A stretch of DNA of 37,891 bases, from the NCBI GenBank assembly GCA_035457725.1, contig DATIBC010000116.1:1-37891 (forward strand). The letters run 5' to 3'. The stretch comes from DATFES01 sp035457725 (GTDB lineage: Bacteria; Pseudomonadota; Alphaproteobacteria; CACIAM-22H2). The notes below the pieces were generated by a model. It did not search any database, was not told the DNA's origin, and was given only the letters and a program-made list of their open reading frames with translations. A program made the position numbers and the translations under genes. Shown here one piece after another: positions 7,984 to 16,940 of this stretch (its first letter is position 1; the number at the start of each line of letters is the position of its first letter).

Positions 7984-8664
7984 CTACTCGGGGCGAAACG
8001 TCATGTCGGGCAGCGACAAGACCTGCGCCCGGATGGTCCGACCGTAGGACTTCATTGCGTTTTCGGCCGCGCGCGCGTCGCCGTCGAGGATGGCCAGCAA
8101 GATCTCCTCATGGCCGCGCGTCCACATCGCGCGGTCCTTGCCGACCGCGAGGCCGTGAACCCACAAGCGGTCGAGCTGCGCTTCGACCTGTCGCTCGATC
8201 TCGGCCAGCGCGCGATTGCCCGACAATCGGCGGATGACCTCGTGGAAACGCTGGTTCTCCGCGATAAATACGCCGACCTCGCGAACCGCGCGCGAGCGCC
8301 GCCGGAAGCGCCGCGTCGCGGCGAGCGAGTCGCGGGCGATCTCCCGGTTGTTCCGCTCCTCGATCCGCGCTGCCGCGAGACCGACCGCGGCTCGTCCGAG
8401 GGCCACCAGGATGTCGAACACGTCGTTGACGTCGGCGCGCGACAGCCAGCGCACCGAGGCGCCGCGATAGGCTGCGATGTCGACCAGCTTTTCGTCGGCC
8501 AGCCGTCGCAACGCTTGGCGGACGACGCCGCGCGAGACACCCGCCGCGCGCGCCAGCTCTTCTTCGACCAAGCGATGTCCAGGGGCCAGATGTCCGGCGG
8601 CGATCCGCTTCTTTATGGACCGCGCGACAGCTTCGACGTCTCGCCCGCGGCGGGTAAGCCTCAC
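7984..8664 (-). CDS. GntR-family transcriptional regulator, FCD domain
   Basis: This 226-residue regulator has an N-terminal winged helix-turn-helix (about residues 12-75, with LVEEELARAAGVSRGVVRQALRRL recognisable) and an all-helical FCD ligand-binding domain at about 80-215. FCD regulators bind small organic acids or catabolic intermediates and usually control a neighbouring pathway. Here the gene lies directly upstream of, and on the same strand as, the Rieske oxygenase-SCP2 pair, with a palindrome in the gap between them. It starts with GTG at 8664; no better start is visible in frame. The 141 bases between this gene and gap hold no recognisable feature other than the presumed promoter of this gene. 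The effector is unknown. Confidence 0.88.
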   Translation of the reverse strand: MRLTRRGRDVEAVARSIKKRIAAGHLAPGHRLVEEELARAAGVSRGVVRQALRRLADEKLVDIAAYRGASVRWLSRADVNDVFDILVALGRAAVGLAAARIEERNNREIARDSLAATRRFRRRSRAVREVGVFIAENQRFHEVIRRLSGNRALAEIERQVEAQLDRLWVHGLAVGKDRAMWTRGHEEILLAILDGDARAAENAMKSYGRTIRAQVLSLPDMTFRPE

Positions 8665-8805
8665 CGCACCACCGTGAAGCCCGACGGTAGACGCCTTGGC
8701 GTGCGATTGCGTCGGGTTATGGCGAAGTCAAGGCAGGCATAGCCAGCATATTCGAAACGGCGAAGCATGCGGGTCGCACAATCGCGCGGAAAGTTCGAGC
8801 GCCGA

Positions 8806-9816
<1,011 letters not shown>

Positions 9817-9849
9817 GGCTCGGTTGTTCTCCGCTGAGGTTTGGGCCGA

Positions 9850-11889
9850 TCAGATTAGCTTTTTTGCCGCCGCGGCGACCGCCTCGGGCGTGATGCCGAA
9901 ATGCCGGTAAAGATCGCCATAAGGGGCGGACGCTCCGAAGCCGGTCATGCCGACGAAAGCGCCTTTTGCGCCGAGATATTTCTCCCAACCCATGGCTACG
10001 CCCGCTTCCACCGCGATGCGCGGACAACGCGCGGGCCCTAGCACGGCGCGTCGATATTTGGCGGTCTGGCGATCGAACAGCGACCAGCACGGCAGCGATA
10101 CGACCGCCGCTTCGACTCCCTCCGCCGCGAGCAGCTCGCGCGCCTTGAGCGCGATCGACAGCTCCGAGCCGGTGCCGATCAGCGTCACGGCGCGCTCGCC
10201 ATTGCTGTCGGCGATCACGTACCCGCCGCGCAAAGCGAGGTTCTCCGGCGCGTGCTCTGTGCGGACCGGCGGGAGGTTCTGGCGCGTCAGCGCCAGCACC
10301 GTCGGCCCGTCCTCGCGCGCCAGCGCCGCCTGCCAGCATTCGAGCGTTTCGATGGCGTCGGCGGGGCGCATGACCTGCAGGTTCGGCATCGCGCGTAGGC
10401 TTGCGAGATGTTCGATCGGTTGGTGCGTCGGTCCGTCCTCGCCGAGCCCGATCGAATCGTGCGTCATAACGAAGATGACCCGCTGGCCCATCAACGCGGC
10501 GAGACGGATCGACGGCCGGCAGTAATCGGTGAAGACGAGGAACGTGCCGCCATAGGGAATGACCCCGCCGTGCAGCGCCATGCCGTTCATCGCCGCCGCC
10601 ATGCCGTGCTCGCGCACGCCAAAATGGATGTAGCGGCCGGAGAAATCGTCGCGCGTGACGACCGCGAAGCCCCTGGCCTTGGTATTGTTGGATCCCGTCA
10701 GGTCGGCCGATCCGCCGATCATCTCCGGTATCGCCGAGGCGAGCACGTCGAGCGCCTGCTGCGAGGCGACGCGTGTCGCGATGGTCGGTTGGTCGGCGGC
10801 AAGCCTGGCCTTGAACGCATTGGCTGGGTCGTTCCAACCCTTCGGCAGCTTTCCGGCGAGCACCCTGCGGAATTCGGCCCGCCGTTCGGAGGGAAGCTTT
10901 TCGATCCGGCGCTGCCAATCGGCGCGCAACGCCGCTCCGCGCGCGCCTATCGCGCGCCAGCGCGCGAGAATGTCGTCCGGCACGACGAACGGCGCGTGAA
11001 CCCAGTCGAGCGCCTGGCGGGCGGCAGCGATTTCGCTCGCGCCAAGCGGCGCTCCGTGCGCCGCGGCGGTGCCTGCCTTGGTCGGCGCGCCGTAGGCGAT
11101 GGTGGTGCGGCAGGCAATCATCGTCGGCCGGTCGTTGCGCCGCGCCCATTCGATCGCCGCCGCGACGGCTTCGGGATCGTGGCCGTCGATGGCGCGGGCC
11201 GCCCAGCCGCAAGCGGCGAAGCGCGCCACTTGATCGTCGGAGACCGCGAGCGACGTCGGGCCGTCGATTGATATCGAATTGTCGTCGAACAGCACGATCA
11301 GCTTGCTGAGCCCGAGATGGCCGGCGAGCGAAATCGCCTCATGGCTGACGCCCTCCATCAGGCAGCCGTCGCCGGCGATGACATAGGTGTGATGATCGAC
11401 TGCCTCGGCGCCGAACCGCGCCGCCAGCAGCCGCTCGGCGATCGCCATGCCGACCGCGTTGCCCAGGCCTTGGGCCAAGGGCCCGGTCGTCGTCTCGACC
11501 CCCGGCGCGTGGCCGAACTCCGGATGTCCGGGCGTCCGCGATCCAAGTTGGCGGAAGCGCCGCAATTCGTCGAGCGTCATCGCCGGATAACCGGTCAAAT
11601 ACAGGAGCGCGTAGAGCAACATCGATCCGTGCCCGGCCGACAGCACGAAGCGGTCGCGATCGGGCCACGTGGGGTCGCTGGGATCGAATTTGAGGAAACG
11701 CGTGAACAGCACGGTCGCTACATCGGCCATGCCCATCGGCATGCCGGGGTGCCCGGATTTCGCTTGCTCCACCGCATCCATCGCCAACGCACGGATGGCG
11801 TTGGCCATGGCACGGTGCTCGGGCGATTGCTTGTCGGAGAGCGGTGGCGCTGCGGCGCGAAGGAGGGGCGTTGCGGCGGAGGCGCTCAT
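9850..11889 (-). CDS. tkt: Transketolase
   Basis: Transfers two-carbon units between ketose and aldose phosphates in the pentose phosphate pathway, using thiamine diphosphate. With the start at ATG 11889 (MSASAATPLLRA) the protein has 679 residues, close to the usual 650-680. A longer in-frame reading to 12111 would add 74 residues of low-complexity, arginine-rich sequence and invade the divergent promoter region, so I reject it. Visible features are the SGHPGMPMG substrate loop, the ThDP/Mg motif GDGCLMEGVSHEA with the downstream FDDNSISIDG, and the pyrimidine-domain segment GVREHGMAAAMNGMALHGG. It is translated with gap downstream. The 239 bases upstream (11890-12128) separate it from the divergent DUF4164-like gene and must hold both promoters; I could not place them with confidence. 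Confidence 0.96.
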   Translation of the reverse strand: MSASAATPLLRAAAPPLSDKQSPEHRAMANAIRALAMDAVEQAKSGHPGMPMGMADVATVLFTRFLKFDPSDPTWPDRDRFVLSAGHGSMLLYALLYLTGYPAMTLDELRRFRQLGSRTPGHPEFGHAPGVETTTGPLAQGLGNAVGMAIAERLLAARFGAEAVDHHTYVIAGDGCLMEGVSHEAISLAGHLGLSKLIVLFDDNSISIDGPTSLAVSDDQVARFAACGWAARAIDGHDPEAVAAAIEWARRNDRPTMIACRTTIAYGAPTKAGTAAAHGAPLGASEIAAARQALDWVHAPFVVPDDILARWRAIGARGAALRADWQRRIEKLPSERRAEFRRVLAGKLPKGWNDPANAFKARLAADQPTIATRVASQQALDVLASAIPEMIGGSADLTGSNNTKARGFAVVTRDDFSGRYIHFGVREHGMAAAMNGMALHGGVIPYGGTFLVFTDYCRPSIRLAALMGQRVIFVMTHDSIGLGEDGPTHQPIEHLASLRAMPNLQVMRPADAIETLECWQAALAREDGPTVLALTRQNLPPVRTEHAPENLALRGGYVIADSNGERAVTLIGTGSELSIALKARELLAAEGVEAAVVSLPCWSLFDRQTAKYRRAVLGPARCPRIAVEAGVAMGWEKYLGAKGAFVGMTGFGASAPYGDLYRHFGITPEAVAAAAKKLI

Positions 11890-12128
11890 CGTCGTTATCC
11901 TGACGGCTGCGGCATGGGATAGGTCGCGCGGCCGCGGCGCCGCGGGCCGATGGCGCGCAACATGCCGTCGGCTCCTTGGCCCGTCAACCCTCCTGGCCGC
12001 GTTCTTCGCGCATATCGTTAAGCCGTTCGTGCAACGTCGATTTGACGCGCCTCTCGGGCGGTCATATCGTGCTCGATCGGGAGGAGCGGCGATCGCCGCG
12101 ACTCCGCGCAAAAGAGGCGGCGGAACTC

Positions 12129-12362
12129 ATGGCGCAACTCGACGAGGCGATGAAACGGCTGACGGCGGCGATGGCGCGGCTCGAGGTGGCGTTGGGGCGG
12201 CGGGTCGAGGCGGCGCAGGCGCGCGAAAAATCGATCCGGCAGCTCGAGTTGGAACTCGAGACATTGCGGCGCGAACGCGCGCAGCTCGAGGCGAATGCCG
12301 ACACCGTCGCGGCGCGTCTCGATGCCACGATCGATCGCTTGAAGAACGCCATCGCCGCATAG
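12129..12362 (+). CDS. DUF4164-like small coiled-coil protein
   Basis: This is a 77-residue hydrophilic protein predicted to be one long coiled coil, with regular Leu/Ala heptads and many Glu and Arg residues (QLDEAMKRLTAAMARLEVAL, LELELETLRRERAQLEANA). Proteins like this sit immediately upstream of zapA in many alphaproteobacteria and are annotated as DUF4164. The ATG at 12129 is chosen because it starts the coiled coil. An in-frame ATG at 11976 would add 51 residues of unrelated sequence. The gap to zapA is only ten bases, so they are cotranscribed. A role in division near ZapA is inferred from this pairing alone. Confidence 0.75.
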   Translation: MAQLDEAMKRLTAAMARLEVALGRRVEAAQAREKSIRQLELELETLRRERAQLEANADTVAARLDATIDRLKNAIAA

Positions 12363-12372
12363 GGAGCCCGCG

Positions 12373-12708
12373 ATGCCCGAGATCACCGTTCGCATCAACC
12401 AGCGGCCATACAAGATCGCTTGCGCCGAAGGCCAGGAAGAGCGCCTGGCCAAACTCGCGACGTATCTCGACCAGAAGGTCAGCGAGCTTGCCGCGAAGGC
12501 GGGAGCCGGCGCGGTGCCCAGCGAGGCGCAGCTTCTCGTCATCGCCAGCCTGATGATCGCCGACGAGCTGGGCGAGGCTTACGACGAATTGCAATCGGCG
12601 CGCGAGGCGCCGGCGGCGGCGGACGAAACCGAGGCGCGAATCGCCGGCCAAATCGACGTGCTCGCGCAGCGCATCGACGCCATGGCGGCGCGATTGGAAG
12701 CCGCCTAG
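12373..12708 (+). CDS. zapA: Cell division protein ZapA
   Basis: This 111-residue cytosolic protein binds FtsZ and promotes bundling of its filaments in the division ring. The N-terminal beta-strand domain begins ITVRINQRPYKIACAEGQEERL, the classic ZapA head. It is followed by a helix with LAKLATYLDQKVSEL and a long C-terminal coiled coil for tetramer formation. The LLVIASLMIADEL segment is conserved in alphaproteobacterial members. It lies ten bases after the coiled-coil gene and 48 bases before the acetyltransferase. The region then continues into 6S RNA and the 5-FTHF cyclo-ligase gene, the conserved order in this class and in gammaproteobacteria. Confidence 0.93.
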   Translation: MPEITVRINQRPYKIACAEGQEERLAKLATYLDQKVSELAAKAGAGAVPSEAQLLVIASLMIADELGEAYDELQSAREAPAAADETEARIAGQIDVLAQRIDAMAARLEAA

Positions 12709-12756
12709 ACGAAGACCCGCGTTCTCGGACGAGAGGTCAAGACGCTGCTCAGCGCG

Positions 12757-13215
12757 ATGGTCGAACCCGATATTCGCCGCGCCCGCGTCGACGACGCCGT
12801 CGCGATATCCAGGCTCGTCCGCGAGGCCTACGCCAAGCACATCGCCCGCATCGGCCGCGAGCCGCTGCCGATGCTGACCGATTTCAGCAAGGCGGTGATC
12901 GAGCGCAGCGTGTGGGTGCTGGCGCGCGGACGGGCAGTCGACGGCGTTATCGAACTTGTACCCGAGCCCGATCACCTGTTCGTCGAGAACGTCGCCGTGC
13001 GGCCGGCACTGCAGGGCCGCGGATACGGCCGGCAGTTGATGACCTTCGCCGAGATCGAGGCGATACGGTTGCGTTTGCCCGAGCTGCGTTTGTTCACCAA
13101 CGAGGCGCTGATTGAGAACATCCGCTTCTATCGCGGCCTGGGTTATGTCGAAACCGGCCGCGAACCGTTCAAGGGGTCCTATCTCGTGTTCATGCGCAAG
13201 GTGGTGCTGGCCTGA
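12757..13215 (+). CDS. GNAT-family N-acetyltransferase
   Basis: This is a 152-residue single-domain acetyltransferase of the GNAT fold. Motif A, which grips acetyl-CoA, is visible as VAVRPALQGRGYGRQLM at about residues 81-97 with the Q/RxxGxG/A pattern. Motif B follows as FYRGLGYVETG near 128-138. The N-terminal IRRARVDDAVAISRLVREAY is typical too. The substrate cannot be told from the sequence. It starts at ATG 12757 with a GAGAGG ribosome site upstream. It is probably read from the same transcript as zapA. Its position next to 6S RNA looks like passenger linkage rather than shared function. Confidence 0.85.
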   Translation: MVEPDIRRARVDDAVAISRLVREAYAKHIARIGREPLPMLTDFSKAVIERSVWVLARGRAVDGVIELVPEPDHLFVENVAVRPALQGRGYGRQLMTFAEIEAIRLRLPELRLFTNEALIENIRFYRGLGYVETGREPFKGSYLVFMRKVVLA

Positions 13216-13245
13216 GGCGCCGATCGGGAAAGCCCGAACCGCCGC

Positions 13246-13274
13246 TTGTCGCACGACTTGTCAGCGCGTACATT
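13246..13274 (+). promoter_or_regulatory. Promoter of 6S RNA
   Basis: TTGTCG (13246-13251) and TACATT (13269-13274) are separated by exactly 17 bases and match the housekeeping -35 and -10 boxes at four positions each. The predicted start of transcription, about 13281, coincides with where the 6S closing stem begins. This independent agreement supports both calls. Confidence 0.6.
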
Positions 13275-13280
13275 GATTGG

Positions 13281-13425
13281 CGGACGGGTGCTGCGCGGCG
13301 CGTCAGGCAAATCATATCCCTGGGGCCGATACCTAACCTCTAGGGAGCTGTCCCTACCGGGACCGTGGTCTCGGCATACGGCGCCCACCTGCGTTAAGCG
13401 GGCCGCAGAGGATAGAACCGCCAAC
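13281..13425 (+). ncRNA. ssrS: 6S RNA (SsrS)
   Basis: 6S RNA mimics an open promoter and sequesters the housekeeping sigma RNA polymerase when cells enter slow growth. The segment shows the conserved alphaproteobacterial core, including GGGAGCTGTCCCTACCGGGA and, further on, GTGGTCTCGGCATACGG and CGCCCACCTGCGTT. Outer pairing is visible: ctgcg (13291-13295) with cgcag (13404-13408), and ggcgg (13279-13283) with ccgcc (13418-13422). The location, after zapA and just before the 5-FTHF cyclo-ligase gene, is the classic ssrS site, and the cyclo-ligase is often made from the processed 6S transcript. Ends are approximate: the 5' end follows from the promoter, the 3' end from the stem. A GC hairpin (ggccg-agg-cggcc, about 13426-13438) lies just beyond. 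Confidence 0.85.
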
Positions 13426-13466
13426 GGCCGAGGCGGCCCCGTCCAGCTTCGCTCCCCAAGACGCCG

Positions 13467-14054
13467 ATGAGCGATATCTCCGACGACAAGCGCGCACTCC
13501 GCGCCCAGGCGATCGCGGCGCGCCGGTTGGCGTACCGACTCGACGGCGCCGGTGCCGCCGCGCGCGTCGCCGCGCTGGCGTTGGGTTCCGTGCCGTTCGC
13601 GCGCGGCGCGATCGTCGCTGGATACTGGCCGATCGGCGAGGAGCTCGACGTGCGGCCGCTGCTTTCCGGGCTCGCCGCGCGAGGACACGTGACGTCCCTG
13701 CCGGTGGTGGCGGCGCGGCGCGCCAGCCTGATCTTTCGTCGTTGGCGCGAGGGCGACGGCCTTGAGCCCGGCATGCACGGCATCCTGGCGCCGCTGTCCG
13801 CCGCTCCCACCGTCGATCCCGATGTGCTGATCGTGCCGCTGGTCGCCTTCGATGCGAGCGGATATCGGCTCGGTTACGGCGGCGGTTATTACGATCGCAC
13901 GCTCGCCCGCTTGCGCGCGTCCAAGAAAATTCTCGCCGTCGGCGTCGGCTTCGCGGTACAGGAGTTCCCCCGCCTGCCGCGCGGACCCGACGATCAGCGT
14001 CTCGACTGGATCGTCAGCGAAATCGCCGCGCGGCCGATCGACGCCAACCGATGA
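13467..14054 (+). CDS. fthC: 5-formyltetrahydrofolate cyclo-ligase
   Basis: This 195-residue cytosolic enzyme uses ATP to convert 5-formyl-THF into 5,10-methenyl-THF, returning a storage folate to the one-carbon pool. The N-terminal basic KRALRAQAIAARR helix, the central GYWPIGEELDVRPLL segment and the C-terminal LGYGGGYYDRTLARL loop are all family hallmarks; the last binds ATP phosphates. It starts at ATG 13467, about 40 bases after the 6S RNA, so it is likely transcribed with it. The YmdB-like gene follows seven bases after its stop. The gene is often called ygfA in gammaproteobacteria. Confidence 0.93.
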   Translation: MSDISDDKRALRAQAIAARRLAYRLDGAGAAARVAALALGSVPFARGAIVAGYWPIGEELDVRPLLSGLAARGHVTSLPVVAARRASLIFRRWREGDGLEPGMHGILAPLSAAPTVDPDVLIVPLVAFDASGYRLGYGGGYYDRTLARLRASKKILAVGVGFAVQEFPRLPRGPDDQRLDWIVSEIAARPIDANR

Positions 14055-14061
14055 CACGAGC

Positions 14062-14874
14062 ATGAAAGTATTGTTTTGCGGCGATATCGTGGGACGTGCC
14101 GGGCGCGACGTCGTGGTCGACAACATGCCGGAACTGCGACGTCGGCTCGAACTCGATTTCGTCGTCGTGAACGGCGAGAACGCCGCCGGCGGTTTCGGAA
14201 TCACCGACAAGATCGCCCACGATCTCTATTCCGCCGGCGTCGACTGCATCACCACCGGCAACCATGTCTGGGCGCAGCGCGAGACCATCGCCTATATCGA
14301 CGGCGATTCGCGGCTGTTGCGGCCGCTCAATTTCCCGAAGGGGACGCCGGGGCGGGGCATTGGCGTCTACCAGACCAAGACGGGGCGCAAGGTCGTGGTC
14401 GCCAACGTCATGTGCCGCCTGTTCATGGATCCGCTCGACGATCCCTTCGCTGGCCTCGAGTTGGTGTTCCAGCAGCACTCGCTTGGCGGCAGCGCGCAGG
14501 CGATCATCGTCGACGTGCACGGTGAGGCGACATCGGAGAAAATGTCGCTGGGTCACCTTTGCGACGGCCGCGCGTCGCTTGTCGTCGGCTCGCACAGCCA
14601 CGTTCCCACCGCCGACGCGCAGATTCTGCCGCGCGGTACCGGATACCAAAGCGACGCCGGCATGTGCGGCGATTACGATTCCGTTATCGGGATGAAGAAG
14701 GAAATCGCCATGGCCCGCTTCATCCGCAAGCTGCCGGGCGAGCGGCTGGTTCCGGCCGAAGGACCGGCGACGCTATGTGGGATCTACGCCGAGCTCGACG
14801 ACCGATCCGGGTTCACCCGCAAGATCGCCCCCCTGCGGCTAGGGGGCCGTCTCGCCGCCGCTTGGCCGGTCTGA
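14062..14874 (+). CDS. YmdB-type metallophosphoesterase (TIGR00282 family)
   Basis: This 270-residue cytosolic calcineurin-like phosphoesterase belongs to the YmdB family. In Bacillus, YmdB hydrolyses 2',3'-cyclic nucleotides and affects biofilm and motility decisions. Metal-ligand motifs are in place: GDIVGRAGR at 7-15, VNGENAAGG around 36-44, the TTGNHVW segment, and GSHSHVPTAD with paired His residues. It starts at ATG 14062, seven bases after the cyclo-ligase stop; a longer frame opening at 13852 would lie inside that gene and has no family similarity. The function in alphaproteobacteria is largely untested, so the substrate is an inference from the family. Confidence 0.88.
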   Translation: MKVLFCGDIVGRAGRDVVVDNMPELRRRLELDFVVVNGENAAGGFGITDKIAHDLYSAGVDCITTGNHVWAQRETIAYIDGDSRLLRPLNFPKGTPGRGIGVYQTKTGRKVVVANVMCRLFMDPLDDPFAGLELVFQQHSLGGSAQAIIVDVHGEATSEKMSLGHLCDGRASLVVGSHSHVPTADAQILPRGTGYQSDAGMCGDYDSVIGMKKEIAMARFIRKLPGERLVPAEGPATLCGIYAELDDRSGFTRKIAPLRLGGRLAAAWPV

Positions 14875-14954
14875 GATTGGTCGAGCCAACCCGCGAGCTG
14901 CTAACGGGCGTCAAATTATCGCCATATTGGGCTGTTAGCGAGACGGCGGGAACT

Positions 14955-14983
14955 GTGACATCCCACCAGATTTGGTATATCTT
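14955..14983 (+). promoter_or_regulatory. Putative promoter upstream of yebC
   Basis: GTGACA (14955-14960) and TATCTT (14978-14983), 17 bases apart, stand in an AT-richer patch of the 186-base gap before yebC. They match the housekeeping consensus at five and four positions. No other good candidate was seen in this gap. Confidence 0.45.
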
Positions 14984-15060
14984 CGAGAATTAGGACCATA
15001 GCGGTTGCGGCCGCAAAAGTTCGTTAAGAATCAACACGCGACTCCGGGGACGCGCGGCAG

Positions 15061-15810
15061 ATGGCCGGCCATTCGCAGTTCAAGAACATCATGCACCGCA
15101 AGGGCAAGCAGGACGCCAGGCGGGGCAAGCTCTTCACCAAGCTCATTCGCGAGATCATGTCGGCGGCGCGCAACGGCCTGCCGGACCTCAATTCGAACCC
15201 GCGACTGCGCGCCGCGGTGATGGCGGCGCGGCAGGCCAACATGCCCAAGGACACGATCGATCGCGCGATCTTGCGCGGCGCTGGCGGCGGCGAGGGGGCC
15301 AGTTTCGAAGAGATCCGTTACGAGGGATTCGGACCGGCCGGCGTCGCGCTGATCGTCGAGGCGCTCACCGACAACCGCAATCGAACCGCGAGTGAAGTGC
15401 GATCAATCTTCACCAAGGGCGGCGGCACGCTGGGCGAGGCAAACTCGGTATCGTTCATGTTCCAGCGCAAGGGCGTCATAGCCTATCCCGCCGCGACCGC
15501 CACGCCCGAAGCGATGTTCGAGGCGGCGCTCGATGCCGGCGCCGAAAACGTCGAGTCAGGCGTAGCCGGCCACGAGATCCTCGCCGGTGTCGACGATTTC
15601 GCCCAGGTTCGCGACGCGCTCGAGGCGAAATTCGGCCCAGCCGAAAACACGAAGCTGCAGTGGCGTCCGGTGACGACGGTGGCGATCGACGAGGTGGCGG
15701 CGAAGTCCGTGCTGTCGCTGATCGAGGCGCTCGAAGATAGCGACGACGTGCAATCCGTCTCCGCCAATTTCGAAGTGGCGGACGACGTAATGGCGCGTCT
15801 CAGCGCGTAG
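15061..15810 (+). CDS. yebC: YebC/PmpR-family regulatory or translation factor
   Basis: This 249-residue cytosolic protein has the usual family length. It opens with the highly conserved AGHSQFKNIMHRKGKQDA segment and contains the conserved GFGPAGVALIVEALTDNRNRT and GGGTLGEANSVSFMF stretches. Members have been described as DNA-binding regulators and more recently as factors that relieve ribosome stalling at proline-rich sequences. It lies ten bases upstream of ruvC, the usual neighbourhood. The TolA encoded nearby is extremely proline-rich, which makes the second role worth noting, but no direct link is shown. It starts at ATG 15061. Confidence 0.95.
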   Translation: MAGHSQFKNIMHRKGKQDARRGKLFTKLIREIMSAARNGLPDLNSNPRLRAAVMAARQANMPKDTIDRAILRGAGGGEGASFEEIRYEGFGPAGVALIVEALTDNRNRTASEVRSIFTKGGGTLGEANSVSFMFQRKGVIAYPAATATPEAMFEAALDAGAENVESGVAGHEILAGVDDFAQVRDALEAKFGPAENTKLQWRPVTTVAIDEVAAKSVLSLIEALEDSDDVQSVSANFEVADDVMARLSA

Positions 15811-15819
15811 CGAGCGAAG

Positions 15820-16338
15820 ATGCGTCTCATCGGCCTCGATCCCGGCCTTCGGGTCACCGGTTGGGGAATCATCGACGTCGATGGCACCCGTTTGCGCCAT
15901 GTCGCCAACGGTTCGGTCGCCTCCGATCGTCGCAGCGGCACGGCCGAGCGGCTGGCCCAACTCTACGAGGGATTGGCCGCCGTGATCGAGCGCCATCGCC
16001 CAAACGCCGCGGCGATTGAAGAGACTTTCGTCAACAAGAACGCCGGATCGACGCTCAAGCTTGGCCAGGCGCGCGGCGCGGCACTTCTGGCGCCGGCGCT
16101 GAGCGGGCTCTCCGTCGCCGAATATTCGGCCAATGCGATCAAAAAGGCCGTCGTCGGCGTCGGGCATGCCGACAAGGAGCAGGTGCAGATGATGGTTCGC
16201 CGTCTCCTGCCCGGCGTGGCGATCGCCAGCGCCGACGCGGCGGACGCACTCGCGGTCGCAATATGCCACGCGCATCATCGTCAAACGCTTGGCGCGTGGA
16301 AAGGCGCGATGCGCGCGGCGGCGGGAGGACCGCGATGA
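15820..16338 (+). CDS. ruvC: Crossover junction endodeoxyribonuclease RuvC
   Basis: Resolves Holliday junctions by paired nicks during recombinational repair, acting with RuvAB. The 172-residue length is standard. The acidic catalytic residues are visible: Asp7 in RLIGLDPGLRVTGWG, Glu66 or its neighbour in AAAIEETFVNKN, and the ADAADALAVA pair near the C-terminus. It starts at ATG 15820, ten bases after yebC. The TGA stop overlaps the ruvA start by four bases (ATGA), so the two are translationally coupled. Confidence 0.96.
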   Translation: MRLIGLDPGLRVTGWGIIDVDGTRLRHVANGSVASDRRSGTAERLAQLYEGLAAVIERHRPNAAAIEETFVNKNAGSTLKLGQARGAALLAPALSGLSVAEYSANAIKKAVVGVGHADKEQVQMMVRRLLPGVAIASADAADALAVAICHAHHRQTLGAWKGAMRAAAGGPR

Positions 16339-16940
16339 TCGCCAAGCTTACCGGAATCCTCGACCGCGCCGGTCGAGATCACGCGGTGATCGATGTCAGC
16401 GGCGTCGGCTATCTGGTGCGGTGTTCGAGCCGGACCTTGGCGGGTCTGTCCGGCGTCGGCGCCCCGGTCAGCCTTGCCATCGTTACGATGGTCCGCGAGG
16501 ACGCCATCGAACTCTACGGTTTCGCCGAGGAGACCGAGCGCGACTGGTTTCGTTTGCTGCTCACGGTCCAAGGGGTCGGCGCGAAGGTCGCCATGGCGCT
16601 GTTGTCGGCGCTGGCACCCGACCAACTTGCGAACGCGCTCGCTTCGGGCGACAAGGCGATGCTGACCCGGGCCGACGGCGTCGGCCCGAAGCTCGCCAAT
16701 CGCCTGGCGAGCGAACTCAAGGAAAAGGCGACGGCGCTCGGCGCGATGGTCACCCATCCGATCCCGGGCGCACGCGTTCCCGCGGCCGGCGCCGCGGCTG
16801 ACGCCGTATCGGCATTGATCAACCTCGGCTACCGTCGCGGCGAGGCGTTGGGCGCGGTCGAACGGGCGGTCAAGCGGCTCGGACCCGGCGCGCGCGTCGA
16901 GGCGTTGATTCCGGCCGGGCTTAGAGAGCTTGGCGCGTGA
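16335..16940 (+). CDS. ruvA: Holliday junction DNA helicase subunit RuvA
   Basis: RuvA binds four-way junctions as a tetramer and loads RuvB. The 201-residue protein starts with the typical MIAKLTGILD. It has the OB-fold domain I, helix-hairpin-helix repeats in domain II (LTVQGVGAKVAMALLSAL and ADGVGPKLANRLASELK), a flexible alanine- and proline-containing linker, and a small C-terminal domain ending GLRELGA that contacts RuvB. I chose ATG 16335, overlapping ruvC as ATGA. The upstream in-frame ATG at 16263 would add 24 residues inside ruvC. The stop overlaps the ruvB start as GTGA. Confidence 0.96.
   Translation: MIAKLTGILDRAGRDHAVIDVSGVGYLVRCSSRTLAGLSGVGAPVSLAIVTMVREDAIELYGFAEETERDWFRLLLTVQGVGAKVAMALLSALAPDQLANALASGDKAMLTRADGVGPKLANRLASELKEKATALGAMVTHPIPGARVPAAGAAADAVSALINLGYRRGEALGAVERAVKRLGPGARVEALIPAGLRELGA

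Noticed and set aside
11890..12111. An N-terminal extension of transketolase by 74 residues
   Set aside because: The added part has no family similarity and would fill the divergent promoter region; ATG 11889 gives the normal length.
13246..13470. A 74-residue open frame between the acetyltransferase and 5-FTHF cyclo-ligase genes
   Set aside because: It coincides with the 6S RNA and has no protein-family features.
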